From positions 4,251,501-4,315,500 of the forward strand of contig NC_044591.1 in the NCBI RefSeq assembly GCF_901933205.1: a DNA stretch of 64,000 bases, written 5' to 3'. This DNA comes from Camarhynchus parvulus. Lineage: Eukaryota; Chordata; Aves; Passeriformes; Thraupidae. Positions 1-13,700 of the stretch are shown here, one piece after another. The notes below the pieces were generated by a model. It saw nothing but the letters and a program-made list of their open reading frames with translations, was not told where the DNA came from and did not search any database. The stretch's first letter is position 1. Each line of letters opens with the position of its first letter. The position numbers were made by a program, and so were the translations under genes.

Positions 1-3000
1 ACATGTGGATTACTGAAGCAGAGACAGAGGGACACTGAAAAATAAAGGTCACATTCCAGCTCCCTCTTTCTCAAGGCTGTCTGGACAGAGGGAGGGTAAC
101 TACTGCCCCTTCCTCCAACATCTACCAATATAAGGAGCTCTTCATAAGAGCCATTTAAGACCACTAGTAATGTAAGGTCAGCACTGACCTTAAACTTAAA
201 GGTATCCATTTTAACAGTACTTCTACATCATCATTTCACTACATCACCTACTGATACAGAAAATAAAATCTGAGTTAATATATCTCCAGAAAGGTTCCCT
301 ACATATGTAGCTTTAAAACTGACAAAAATAAACCAAAAAACCTTTAAGCCAAAGTAATTGTGAAAATCATTAACAAGAAGAGATGCAGCACTAAATTTAA
401 AAACCAGAGTTTTAAACAAGCCCTAAGCCTTATATCGGGAATAACACAATTGTAGTACCAAAAGTACGCAAAAAAAACGACCTCACAAATATATAGTTCC
501 TCCTGTTTGGAAAAAGGGAACGAAGCCCACTTCATGAACCTGTCCTGCTGGCTGACAGCTCATGAAGAAGGTCTAGAAACTTCACCAGGAGACAGTTTGC
601 TTTCAATTCTGACAACAGAAATTTTGGTAAAATCCCAGCGCTGAGATTCAGCAAAAATTCTGGGGCAAGGAGTGGACTGAGCCGAGCGTCAAATGCTGCC
701 TCCTCCCCGCGACAGTCTGATCCTGCAGCACACAGCCCCAGCACACCCTAAGTTCAGGTTTGTTTAAGTAATAAAACCTCAGGTAACACTTTCACAAAGG
801 AAGTATTTTGCTGTTTAACAATCAAATCCGGAATGTTTTGTTTTCAAAAGGCTGCTGTTCCCCAAATAGTCCCTCCAAAGCCACTAAATCTGAGGCTCCA
901 CTTGCCCTCTTCAGTCAGCCCACGCCACCAGTACCCTCAGCTCAGGAGCTGCTGGGAGAAACACCATCTCCTCCTGCCATCCCACCTATGACCCCGCCTC
1001 AACTAACAGAAAATTCAACAATGCACGGAACCGAACTCAGCACACAACAAAATTCCGGGCCCCACGCAAAACACACGGGCACTACTCTCTGCAAAGCTCT
1101 CCGTTAAGAGGTAGCTGGCTGTGAGAACACAAAATTAAAAGGTTGCCTGTGTACATTCTTCCCTTTTTGAACTTTAAATAGGAAGAAGGAAGCTTTTAAA
1201 AGGATACCCCCCCTTAGCACCCCCTGATGAAGTTTAGAGCTATCACAGCTGCCAAGATGGCACCGCCAAGGGTCAGTCCTCCCAGCTCAGCTCAGATGCA
1301 CAGAACACAGCAGGAACTACAAAACCCACAAACCCTCTGCTGCAGGATGGCAAGAGCCGCTCGGTCCCTCTACCAGCCTCATCCTGCCCGAGGAAACCAG
1401 AAAAGACAAAACTCACCCGAGTTCTCCAAGCCGTGGAACTCTCTCCTGCAGCCAAGGGACAGCGGCGCCAGCCTCATTCCAAACCTCAACTCCCGCCGGG
1501 GATCTCCCGCTGCTCCCGGAGCACAAGGAGCCCCGACGGCAGCTCGGCAGGGAGCTCCAAAGGCAGGCAGGTCTGCAGAGCCGTGTGCTGCTGCTGCTCA
1601 GAGGCTCCTCGCTGCTGCACCGCGCTGGGGGGATGGAGCAGGCGGCTCCCCAATGAAAGCAGCGCCGGCCCGCGAGCTGCCATTTACATCCGCTTTTAAC
1701 TCATTGAAGTAACTAAAATCTAAAGCAACTTGTGTTCTCTCCTCCAGCACCTGTACTACTGGTGAGACACTCTGCTTGAATCATGCCTTAAAAGCATTCC
1801 CATTTAAGTTTCTGACAGGTGGAGTTTAGGTTTAAGGAATGAATGGTTTATATGTCGTCTCCTTGAAAATCCACCGCAAAAGTAGGTCAGCGGGGGAGCA
1901 GCTCTGTGACTTCGTACGAGAACACCCCGGGCGCCGGTGCCGAGCCGGGGTTGCTCCGTTCCCACCTCCGCGATGCTCGGCACGGGCACGGAGCAGAGAC
2001 AGCGCCGGCCCAGGCAGCGGAGACACCGGACGGCAGCGCCGGGCACAGCGGGCATCTCGCTGGCAGCTCCTGCACTGCCCTGCTCGAAAGAGCAAACACA
2101 GCTGCCCAGCACAGACACACCTCACCCGCCTCCCCCCGAAACCATTTACCAAGATCAAACATGACAAAAGTTGCAGTAAATAACAAGCGGAAAGGACAAG
2201 TTGCCTTTCCAGCCAGGGAGCACTGACCTGCCTTGTCCGTAGAGCCGCAGCCTCACAGGGCTGAGCACACTGAAACCTGTGCTTTACACAGGAAAAATCC
2301 ATCGTACCTTGGCACAGGAAGCCCGAAAAGTGAATCGAACCCGACTGTGCTTTGGTGACAATACTGTCACCCCCAAGAGAACGAAAGCGTCACAATGTGA
2401 GCCAGGAGTCCAGGTGAACGCTCGCTCTGCTCTCGCTCACACCCCTGTTAGCCAGGTGGCATTTCACTACTTGAGCGCAGTTAATCATGTACTTCAACGC
2501 AAGTGAGAAAAGAATGAAGCCCGACGTTTTCCAGACCAAAGCAAAGATCAAATTAATGGATTTGGGAGCATCAAAGAGATCAGTAAAAGATGAAGCCAAC
2601 AATACTCAAAATCACCTCTACTACTTAAATTTTAGATTTCTGCAGAGCCTTTGAATTTCACGGCGCAATCAGAACTCAAACCTATGCCCAGGGGGCTCTA
2701 CAGCCACCAAGAAACAACCCAAAAAATATATTCCCAAAGCAATCTGAGAAAAAAAAAATCCAGACAAAAGGTGGGATAAGAACCCCTGAATTCTATGAAG
2801 GGGTTTCCCAGTAAAGAATACAAATGGGTTCCAGACGAGGATGTACATGTGCTGTGGCAAATAAAGAAAAAAAAAAATCCTTATTACTTACTACTAAACA
2901 CTGTTCCTTGAGGTGCCCAACTACAAGCAGGCCAATCCCCGGGGTGTTGGCATGTTCAGCCGGATTTAGGCAGGGGATGTGAACTGCCCTCTGCTCTCTC

Positions 3001-3805
3001 CTCCCGCCCCCGTAAAATGGAGGCGCCGACACCGGTACCGGCCGCGACCTCCCGGCCGGCGGGGTCCGGGGTAGCACCGCTGCCCGAGCCAGCCGGGACA
3101 AACTTACCCCAAATAACGCGAAATATGCAACCCGCCTCCCGCCGAACCGGGGCCACGGCCCTGTTCCCGCCGGGCCGGGGGCAGGAGCGGCAGCAGAGCG
3201 GCGCTTCCCCCTTGCGGACGCACTGGCCCCGCTCCCGCCGCGCCGGCAACTTTCGGCCTCAGTCGGGCGCCCCGGGGCTCCCGGCGGGGCCGGGCCCGCG
3301 CCGCGTTCACCTTCGCGCCCGCCGCTGCGCCCGCCCCCGGCGCGGAGGCCCCGGTCTGGCGGGGCCGTGGCCAAGGCCACCCAGCTTCCGACGGGCGCGC
3401 GCGCCCGCGAGGCACGTGCGCCGCCGCCGCGGGGGGGCGGCGGGGGCGGCCCGGCCCGGCCGCGGCTAGCGGCGGCCCCGCGCCGGGGCCTCCATGTTGG
3501 CGGCGGGCGGGCACGTGCCGGCGGGCGGCGGGAGGCGGGACCGGGCCCGGCCCGGCCCGGCCCGGCCCGGCTCGGCCGCCGCGGCCCCGCGCCACGCGGC
3601 CTTCCCGCCGCACATGGCCCGCCCGCCGGCTCGGCTCGGCCCGGCCCCGCGGGGCGCCGCCGCCGCAAACTTCGCGCCGTGCGGCCCGGCCTGTGCCGCC
3701 GCCACCGCCCCGCGGCGGGGCCGTGGCGGGGGGCGGGGGCGGCCCAGCGGGCAGGCCCGGCGCGGGGCCCGGCGCGGGGCGGGGGCGGCCCGGCCGCGTT
3801 CTCAC
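1..3805 (-). other. CAMTA1: CAMTA1 intron 1, proximal part
   Basis: This stretch lies directly downstream, on the minus strand, of the CAMTA1 first coding exon and its splice donor, so it is read as the 5' part of the first intron. The next coding exon is beyond the left edge; mammalian CAMTA1 is known for very long early introns. Most of it is AT-rich and featureless. Two GC-rich patches, about 1430-1720 and 1890-2150, stand out and may be an internal regulatory island or alternative first exons (see findings). No coding exon, RNA gene or transposon could be supported here; the open frames of up to about 160 codons follow GC content rather than any recognisable protein. Confidence 0.6.
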
Positions 3806-4720
3806 CTTCCGGCTTGTTTTCGGCGGCCATTTCCCCTCCGCGCGCCACATCCTCCTCCGCCTCCTCGCGACCGGGACCAGGCGCGCGCCGCCTCCTCCCG
3901 CGCCGCCGCCGGCCCGGCCGCCCCGCGCGCACCGCGCACGCCCCGCGCCTCCCATTGGTCAATCTGCCGCACTGACATCCCCGGTGGCCAATCGTGGCAG
4001 GCCGGGGGCGGGTCCCCGGAGGGGATGGGCGCGATGGACACAGCACCCCACCAATGGCAGCGCGGCAGCGCTTCAGTGGCACGCGACTCAGCCATTCACC
4101 GGCGGCGCTGGGCGGGCCAGCGGGGGCGGGACGGAACGCGTGATCGACGGCCGCAACAGCCACTGGAGAGCCGAGGGCACACAACTGACGGCCGCCGGGA
4201 CCAATCGCCGCGCGGGGGAGGCGGGACTAAGCTGCTGACGCACGGTGCCGCGCGCGCCGGCGGCCAACCAGCGGCGCCGTCCGCCAGAATGACAGCGCGT
4301 GGCACCAATGGGGAGCACGGCCTGGCCGGCCGGCCGCGGCCCCGGCCCCGCCCATTGGCTGCGCGCGGCCCCGGCGGGCGCCGCCCCCCCCCGCGCCCGG
4401 TGACCCCAAACAAAGGCGGCGATTGGCGCGGCCGCCAGTCCCCGCCCGGCGGAGCCGCCCCGCCCCGCGCACCGGAGCCCAGGCTACGCCGAGAGAGCCA
4501 AATTACCCCCGCCGAGACGCCCCGGGGCCGTTCTGTGAGAGGCGCCACCTGCCACCCGCGTGTGTCACCGCCCTCAGTAACTCCGTCCCGCTCAGAGGGG
4601 CTGCCCCATTGCGATAGGGACGGAGGTGCCGGGTCCCCACAGCGGGGAACCGTCCGGGCCAGGGCAGCTCCCGGCTCTGCCCCCTCTCTAAGTGGCGGAT
4701 GGAGCCCGGAGCTGTTTCCC
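2950..4720. promoter_or_regulatory. CpG island and CCAAT-rich promoter of CAMTA1
   Basis: About 1.8 kb of very GC- and CpG-rich sequence surrounds the CAMTA1 first exon. Upstream of the start codon seven CCAAT pentamers occur within 475 bp. On the plus strand CCAAT is seen at 3988, 4051, 4201 and 4305, and its reverse complement ATTGG at 3954, 4354 and 4422. GC-box-like GGGCGG/CCGCCC strings are frequent. This pattern is typical of a TATA-less CpG promoter with NF-Y input. Long open frames on both strands here, up to more than 400 codons, are products of GC content and are not annotated. Transcription start sites cannot be placed from sequence alone. Confidence 0.75.
3806..3850 (-). CDS. CAMTA1: CAMTA1, first coding exon (partial gene)
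   Basis: CAMTA1 is a calmodulin-binding transcription activator of the nucleus, with a CG-1 DNA-binding domain, an IPT/TIG fold, ankyrin repeats and IQ motifs. Only its N-terminal exon is in this window. The minus strand reads MWRAEGKWPPKTSRK, which matches the known vertebrate CAMTA1 N-terminus MWRAEGKWLPKTSRK apart from one residue, and is followed immediately by a canonical GTGAGA donor at 3805-3800 in phase 0. The frame stays open 35 codons upstream to another ATG at 3955, but family conservation begins at the ATG at 3850, so that start was chosen. The CG-1 domain and everything after it lie left of the window. Orientation is divergent from DNAJC11, as in human. Identity is strong although the exon is only 45 nt long. 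Confidence 0.85.
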
Positions 4721-4739
4721 TGCCCTGACCGGCAGCCCC

Positions 4740-7700
4740 GAGATGCAAAGTTTATCTGTATCCCCGTTTTTCAGTAGTGCTGAATATTCGGGGTGCTGTA
4801 GGCCCTCTTCCACAGTTCCGGGGTGCAAAGCACGATGCTCGGGTGAAACAGGCGTTCTTGGCACTGTGCAGGGAGATGAGGATTTGTGATTTGCAGAGGG
4901 AACCAAGTTACGGTGGCTAACGGGATTTTTAGGGTTTGAGAGAGTCCTGCCCATCCCTCGGGCACAGTTTGTGCGACAGTGTCACAGATCCCACTCAGCA
5001 TGGGATGCACGGGGTCAGGGGGGTTGTGAAGGGGTTGTGAACATCAAGGACATCGCTCTGTCCTTCTCAAAACTGACGTGCCCCAAGGAATGGCATGTCC
5101 TGGCCTGGCTGAGTCTGCCCCATCGCTGTCAAAGCTTGATGAGCACGGGCACTTCAGCCTCCTTGAGCAGAGCCCTGCAGAACTGGACCACAGCTAATGC
5201 CTGCACAATGCAAACCAAGACTGCAACGGTTGTTTCCTTTGATGTGTGTGACTAAACACACAAAAAGGATATTTTCCCTTAGATCCTCCTGGGAGCAGAA
5301 CTTCTTTAGAAAGACCTGTTGGTGCTTTGGCTTTGCTAAGGACCGAAGCTGTTTCCAAACCCAGACGAAAGGAGGATGGTGTGATAGGCCTCTTCTAAGA
5401 CAGAAGAAAGGAATTTTCCTTTTTCCTATTTTCAGCAGCTGCTAATCTCGTGGAGCGTGAAAGGCACATTGATGAAGAGGCTCCAGAATGACAGGCTCAC
5501 TCCCGACGGTCACAAAGCTCATCTGGTACAATGTCCTATAAATACCCACAAATACCAATGCAGCCACAGCTAAGACAGTTGTTTCCTTCAGCACATCAAA
5601 ATATGCTGGGAATGGAAACTTTTCTAGTTGCCACACTGGCAAAGAACTACCATTTTCTTGATGAATTCTAGGGAATTTATGTCTCTCCTTGGTTATTCTT
5701 CCAAGGCAATCCATATGCTTAGCAGAGCCATGATGTAGCCATGCAGTTGTTATACTTCATAGTTTGCATTATAGCAAAAGATAGTACCAGACTAACAGAG
5801 GCATCCCTTGGTGCTGAGGGACAGGAAGCAAATTCCTGATGCAAGTCAGGGACCTTTGGTTGATGCCTCAAGGAGGTGTGAAGGGCCAGTCCATGCTGAA
5901 TTCCTCCCCAGTGCTCCCCTCAGAGTGGCAGGTGCTGGAGCCCCTATGGACAGACCTGCCTTGCCACCTCTTCTTCTTCAGCAAGAAATGGGCACCTGGC
6001 TCAGCCAAGGAGCACAGCCCACAGTGCTTGTGCCCTGAGACAGCTCACCTGCAGCCCCTGGAACATCAGGCCAGCATTCCTAGGCAGCTTGAGTTTCCAT
6101 GTGGGTATCCAGGCAAGAGCAAGTGATGACAAAAGATGAGAGAAAGGATGGGACCAACATTGGCACAGCTCCTCACTGGTACCAAACACAGGGATGCTGG
6201 AGAGCTGTTGGGTTTGTTCTCCCAGCCTCATGCAAGTGGCAGGGACTCAGGCTGTTCCCTGCAGACACACAGCAACTTCACAAAGAGCCTTCCTGTTCTT
6301 GCCAGGGAAACTGGCACAACCACTCATTCCAGTTGCAGTACTCACTGACACCCTTTGGACAGGTAACCATGGCACTCTACATGGGTCACATCACCCTGAC
6401 ATCACCCACAAACTAAATGAAATGCCAAGTCAGCTGTGTGTGCACACACGAGTGTACATCTGTCTCTTCCCTCCAAGGCCTGAGCAGTTCCTTCTGTGCT
6501 TGTATGGCTCATTTAAGCAACAAGGTCCATGCTCTAGGGGACAAGGTTGTTCAGGACTCTGGCTGCCTTCTCCTGGCCTGCACAGCCTGGGAACACAGGG
6601 AATGCTGCTGCACTAACTGGGAACAGCTCCACTGCCAGGACTAACACAACCCCCCTGACTCCACAGCAGCGTGTACCCTGCTCTAGCACGTGTCTTTAGG
6701 AGCACTGCCTGGCTTTCCAGATCCTTCCTGGTCTGCAAAGACAATGAGAATTTGTGTGCATGAGGATGAATAAAGCATTTTTAAGGGGTTACTGAAGCAG
6801 TGTATGAACTCTGCTCCATCTAGATAATGAACTCATTCTCCTCCTCAACATAAGGTTTTCTACCTTATGTTTTCTACCTTATGAGACACAAACCCCAGTT
6901 CACAAACCCCTAGTGAACTGACTCTCCCACATTTGAAATTACCTAATGTTAGGTGTGATTTCTGTACAACAGGTTACTACAGCAATATATAGGTAATGTG
7001 TACACACAGGTTACTACAGCACTGTGATCTGTGTAATACCAGAGATACTAAATGGGGAGTTTTTTCATCCAGCATGCCAGCAAAGCACCAAATATTTTCA
7101 TTTCATTCCTGTGCAATAAAATGATAAGAAAGAAGCCATTTGAATTGAAGTGCTGCTGGTATCTTTGAAGTTCCCCAGCTCCCACTGTTTAAAACTCAGA
7201 CCAATTGTTATTAAGGCACAGAGGTACTGAACTGCACAAGACTCCGTGCCTGGATGGTGTGGGATAAACTTGCTCACTGTTACCTTTCCAGGAGCACAAG
7301 CACAGAGCAACATCCAGCTGATAAGCAGCAAGAGAGGAGATGTGCCAGGAGTTTGTGCAGTCTGAATCATGAATAATTTTTATCAGCACACTGATAAAAG
7401 CCAATGCTATGCTGGTGATTGGTGTCTGGGTTGGTTTTATTAAAAGGGAGGTGAAATACCAAGTTCTTTTAAAATTCTCAATTGTCAATCCATGGCAGAT
7501 GTGGGTCTGGCTTGGTTAATTAGGTTAATGTTATGATTTGGCATAGTGAGCTATATGCAGAAGTAAAAGTGTTAAGGATATATTCAAATATCCTGTTATG
7601 GATATTCAGCAAATTACACATTGCTGTTGCTATGGCAAGCAGCACAAAGGAAAACAGTTCAGACAGGTTTAATAGCCATAATGACAATGCTGGAACCCCA

Positions 7701-10700
7701 TTTCTTGTGAATTGTTTGCACAAAGTTACTTCATTATTTAGAAGCAAGGAATGCCAAGTGTTTTCACAAAAATACTCTCAAGTGTGAGAAGAGATGATCA
7801 GAAATATCTCACATGATAGAAATGAAATGGTTTTGCCCTTTACTCTCTCCACAGACAGAATCTAAAGGTGTTTCTTCTAGGAATAAACCCAAGACTTAAC
7901 CAAGACAATGTGTGTGGACAAACCCACTCTTACAACATGTGATGCACAACTGCCAATTCCTAGGTTTAGCAAATACATGTAAATATTCCAAAACATGCAC
8001 TTCTTCCAAAAGGGTCTCTAAAGAAGTATACTCCACCTAATGCTCTGCCATCCAAGTAACTTCTCCAATTTTATGTGGGAAGTTGAAGAGAATATACATT
8101 ACCAGGAACTAAGGATACTGGATCAGAATGGACAAAAGCACATACTTCCCTAGAGGAGATTGAGCTCAGTCACATTCTGCACTATGGGCTTTGGATCCAT
8201 CATTCTTGCTGTTCCTTCTGCAGTTCTGAGCCCATTTGTTTCCCTCAGAAATACAAAGACTACACTCAAATCACCTCTAGTTAAACTCTGCTGGCTACAG
8301 GAAATACATCCCAGGCTAAAATGAAGTACAACTCCAAAGTCCCAGCCCCTTTAAGGGACTCTGAGAAAAGATGGTTTTGCTGTGCAAAGCCCTGTAAAGA
8401 GTTTGTGGATATTTAAACCAGTAGCCTCAACACAGAACACAACATTTACCTGTTTAACCAAGAACAGGAATAACAATGCAGCTGCTCTACAGGGGCACCA
8501 GCTCCAGGTGGGAAACTCAGGGAGTTGCAGTGCTGGAGCCTCAGCCATTCCAGCACAACTCCAGAAGGACAGACATGGGTGCCAAGGGCCAGCCCTTGCT
8601 GCAGGCAGCAGTGCCAGGGAGCAGATGCCACCATGCCCTACCCAGTGTCCCTGCAGCCCTTGGCCTTGGCTCCCTGTGAGACAGCCTGGGCTCTGCCTTC
8701 ACTTTGCTCCCAGCATCCCAGTGCCACTAAGAAAGTAGCAATCATTTTGCCCTGATATTCACCCATGATCCAGTTAGACGAGGAAAAAAAAATGAAATAT
8801 GAGGTAAATTAAAGCTTCCAACTAAGGGGATTTACCAGTAAGTCACCATAAAATTCAGATAATTTATTTTTTCAATTCTGCAGCAACTTTCTCCAATTCA
8901 TTTGGATAAGCTATTAGAAATTATGTCTCAAAAATTAAAGAAAATGTCTATTGACCACTATATCAAATTCTAATTTTAGCCAGGGAAAAAAAGAATAATT
9001 AGGCTGTGATTTACTCTGGTAGTCAACTTACATTAACAATTTTCCCCCATGTTTTTGTAATTCTGGCAAAATCAAATAATATATATAGTACTCATATATG
9101 CTGGGCTAGATTTAGTAAAGACAATTTCCTACACTACATCCAGGACATTTCTCTTTGCTTTCTGTTCTAATAAGACAATCAAGTTGTTCTGTGTAAGGAG
9201 GGAATGTGATTGTCATGCATGGCCTCCTCGGTTGGAATTTTAGTGCAGTCTTCAATGAGGGTGGAAGGATTAGGTTTTTAATTTCTTTTAAGCTGTCATC
9301 CTCCTGTAACAAGCTGTATAGCATGCCTGCTCTCTGGGAAAGGTTCACCCCATATCTTAACCCTTCTTCCCAGGGATGAAGTGTAAATCCTGCAAACTCT
9401 CAGTGCCAGAAGCCATCAAGCAGCATTGGCTCTGCAGTGGATGCACAGCTCCCAGCTCAGCACGAGTGAGTTTGGGATTGGATTTCTAGCCACAGCTGGA
9501 ACAAATCAGGAAAGGTGTTTAAGATCCTTAAAGTTCGACTCCTAAGGTTGTGTTCCTGCTTTTAAACAAGTATCTTTTCCAACTCCTCTAGAATTGGAGT
9601 GCTGTCTACATTACCTGAATAAATAGGGATCTGGGAGCCAAACCAGTCACCAAGGTATGAAACTGTCAGCCCCAGGCACTGAGAACAGAACAATGAGGAA
9701 TGGAAGACAACAAAGGAAGAACAACAGGACAATCAAAGGAAGTAGAAGTGGTGATGGTAACAGAGGCAGAAGGTGCTCAGAATCACATGGAATCCAAAAG
9801 TAGAAGCCAGGGGCAAATTCAAATTTACCTGTGTCAGTTTGCTCAGACAGCACCACCCCAGCATTGCCTATTGCCCAAAAATCCATCCTTGCTTCTGAAC
9901 CAAGTCTGTCCTGTGATTCCCTCAGGGAGCACAGACCACTTGAGCTTTCAATTAAAAAGCATCACTGCTGAAAGCATTATCCCAAATCTTTAAAGGACTC
10001 CATCCCAATTGGGCTCTGCCCTGTTATAAATTCACAATGAGAAGGAACTTCCCTGACTTCCTATCATTATTTATGAATAGGTAAACCAAATGGAAAAGTA
10101 ATGCCAGTGTTACAAACTAGAGTCACTCATGCTTTGCTCCCAATGGCACTATGGCAGATCAGCTGCTCCAGTTCTCTTGGGGTGGCCCCACAGTGCCTTA
10201 TCACGCAAACCCTTGCTCTGCCAGCAAGGGTACACAACACTTCTTATAGGCAAAAATGATTGGTTTAATATTTTCTCACTAGTTTTAGCCACAGAGCAGT
10301 TTCTTTCTAGGTCTGCTTAAACCTCGTCTAACCTTTAAGACTATTCTTTCCCATGTGACCCATGAGAGTTGTACAAAATGAGAAATATATCCAAACAGTA
10401 GCTGCAGAAAATATACAGAAATAACTCGTTTTCACTGAGATGGGTTCATTTGTGAGTTCTGACTTTCCCCTGAACTTCCTCCCCTGAAGGACTGGAACAG
10501 TAATACCAGTACAATAATACTTTTTCTCCTGAAGTGGAGTAAATCAGTTCCTCACTCTCAGTAGTGAAGTGAAAATTAAGATGAAAAGGAGTACAGAATG
10601 CAGAAAACCCCTATTACTCCAGAATAATACAATTTGCAGCTGAACCTCAGTAGCTAAGATAGGCATGTCAATTATTTATAGAACTCAGGAGTGTGAAAGA

Positions 10701-13700
10701 TGAAGTTTTTCAGCCTGGGACACCACGAAGGTAAAACCAGGAACACAATCCTGTCAGCACTGGCAGACAAGGACAGAATAGGCAAGCACAGAATATTTCT
10801 ACACAGATTACCGTTTTTATTGAACTACAAATTGCAAAAGGTCTCTATGAAATGCCACTTTCAGCGTTAAGTGAGCTGTATCTTCCTTTTGACAGTGTCA
10901 GTCTGTATTTAATGTTTATTTAACATTTATCTAAGGGGCCATCTCTGCCAGGAAAACAAATGTACAGTAAGTTAGCATAACTTCACCTGAGTATTTACAG
11001 GAAGCCAAGGATCTTCTCCTGGATCTGTGCTTATGTCCATCAACAGCCTGTCACACACACTGTATAACCTGCTCCACATGACCAAACTTTGCCAATAATT
11101 TTCACAATCAAAATTCCAATTTATGTGCTCAGTAGTGATACCAAAATTGATCTGCACAAAAGCGTTTCTATGGTTTATAGCAAGTTTGTTGAGAGCAAGT
11201 ATCTGGATTAAAACTCCCAGGGTTGCAGTGAAAGGTTGTTCATAGCTCATCTGAGGAACTAACAGGTACTATTCAAAAACATCCACAATTTCTTGGGGAA
11301 AACCTAAAGCAAACCAAATAAAACCCCACAGACAAAATCAGAAATTCTTGGAGTCCCAAATTCTAGTAACAGCCATTGATACATGGCATGGCCTTGCTAA
11401 AATGCCTTGGTGGGTCCATGCAATATTCTATCTCAAAGCTGGAGGAATTCTAAGTGCAATCTCCTCCTCCTGCCTTGCCTCCAACTCTGAGGGCAAGAGC
11501 TTCAAATACAGTGACTAAGAACTCACAGAAAAGGACTAGCACTGAACTTTCAGATCAAAGGATACGGAATGATTCACATTCCTTTCCTGACTGCTTGAGA
11601 GACGTGGGCTAAACACCAACAGTCAGGTGCTCTGAAAAGCTCCACCTCAAAAAGAGAACTTGCATCAGCAGTGAGGCTACAGGACCCCAAACAATGTGAC
11701 TCTCCCTTAGACAGGCTCCCTTGCTCAAGAGCTCTGTCAGCTCATGTCACCATGGGGGTGACACACACCACCTTCCACTGCTGCCACTGCTCACCGATGC
11801 CAGCGTCTGCAGAACAACCAGAACAGATATTGCCCATCACTCTCCTGCAACTGAAAACCTGAATGCTGACACAACTGAGGGAAAAACCAAAAAACCACAA
11901 GCTAGCCCAGCAGGCCACTGTCTGTCCCCAGGGTCACACCAAATACCACGTGCTGGAAGGAAGCAGGAGCAGCGAGGACTTGGCAGCGCCTGAAGCACAA
12001 CGCCTGCAGAAGTGATTGTGCTGATGCCAAATCTGCTCCTTTTGGAGCTTTCCAGCCACTGCTGAGAGGACAGCACGTGTTGCAATGCTGGAGCTGGCAA
12101 TGGCAGTGCTGAGCACAGCTAGTGGCCACTGGCCACCTTAAAGCACCAGCACCATGCCACTGCCCCGAGCCAATGTTTAGCAGCATGAGCAGTAAAATAA
12201 CAAATCTATTGAGCTCTCAAAACTACAGCAAATATTGAAAAGCCTCCCTGTTCCACATTTCACCCGGCTTTGTGGGTGCTGTGGCCACCACTGCTCTGTG
12301 CTGGCTGGGTGCCAGGGCCCCAAGCAGGGAGCAGGAGGAATAAGGAATGGCTACATGACCTGGCTCTGGGGAACCAGCACTCCTGTAGGGACACAGGTCC
12401 TGCCAGCACTGGCTGTTCTCCAGTTTTACAGATTCAAAGCTCTCCAGACTGATGATGAAGAATTTTGAAACCCAAAGAGTCTAACAGATTCACATCCAAG
12501 TTTATGGAAATAGTTGAAAAATATATCAACAGCCTTCACATACACATATGCAGAAAAACAACTAACAAAACTATCAAATCTCCCAAAATATGGATTGACA
12601 ACAACAGAAACTTGCTAATTACTATTTTTGGTATCCTTAAATTCTCACCTCTGGTGCTATTAAACTAAAAATTATATAACAATGGATTTGTACTGTAAGA
12701 CAGCTTATACAAGTTAGGACCATTCCAAAAAAGTCAATCAGTGTTTCAGAGTATATTCAGCAGATATTTTGAACATAGGCAGAGCAAAGAGCTCTGTCCA
12801 TGACAGGCTCTTGTCATATCAGGTTGGAAGGCTCCAAGCAGACTAAGAGCTCTGGTTGGCCAAATGGCACGAACACCTGAACTACAGGTAATTCCTCCCT
12901 GATTGATGTTTTGAAAACAACATTTCCAGCAGAAACTATTACATATATATATATCAACCCATTACACAGCACTGACAAGATCCTCTGCTTGCCCCAGAAA
13001 CACCCTGTGTCCCACACAGCTGCTGCTGGAGAGAGACAAGAGGCAGGGGCAACAGGCAGATCATCACTGCAAACCTGGAATACTTGCAAGGAGAACATTT
13101 GCTTCTGACTTTTGGGGGATTTAAGTCAGCCTGCACAAACAAGCATGAAAGTATCCCAAGGAGAGCTACATGACTAATGAAGATTTTCTTGATCCCCATC
13201 AGTTGCTTCAGCCACTTCTGCTGCCACTGGATGAGCACAACAAGGCCTTTCTACTGCGTGGTGCTCTGCAGGTATGACTAAATCTGCCTCTTACCTCCCC
13301 AAGTCCCCAGGAAGACACCTCCATTATAGAGAGAATTTCACAGAATCAAAGAGCCAATAAGAAGTGTTTCCTCTGGGCATCTCAACAGCATTATCACAAA
13401 ATGCACTAAAAGGCATCAGAGTGGCAGAGAGAGCGATTCAGCCCTGTCGGTGGCACCTGTTTGTAGAACACTCCCCACACTGCAGCCATGTGCACCTGCC
13501 TGGGGCCATGGCCACAGCAGGACAGCCCATGGCTGACTGACCAACCCTCTGAGCATCTGGCTGCAAATGGACTGGGCCAGTGCAGCTCTCATTTCTGTTT
13601 CTGCCCTCAGCACAACCACAGCAGCAGAGGCGTGGAGTAACTGGTGGGGCAGGGAGAGCTGCTGCACCTGCCAGGGCACACATGCAGGGACAGGGTGGAA

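Noticed and set aside
2330..2345. tRNA B-box-like GAATCGAACC (minus-strand tRNA)
   Set aside because: The flanking bases do not form a T-arm stem and no acceptor, D or anticodon arm can be drawn.
2793..4184. Very long open frames on both strands (up to 463 codons) in the CAMTA1 island
   Set aside because: They are Ala/Arg/Gly/Pro-rich, overlap on opposite strands and follow GC content; only the 15-codon CAMTA1 exon is supported by homology and a splice donor.
12820..12850. CR1-like AGGTTGGAAGGCTCCAAG
   Set aside because: Too short and divergent from the CR1 3' end to call, and no element body adjoins it.
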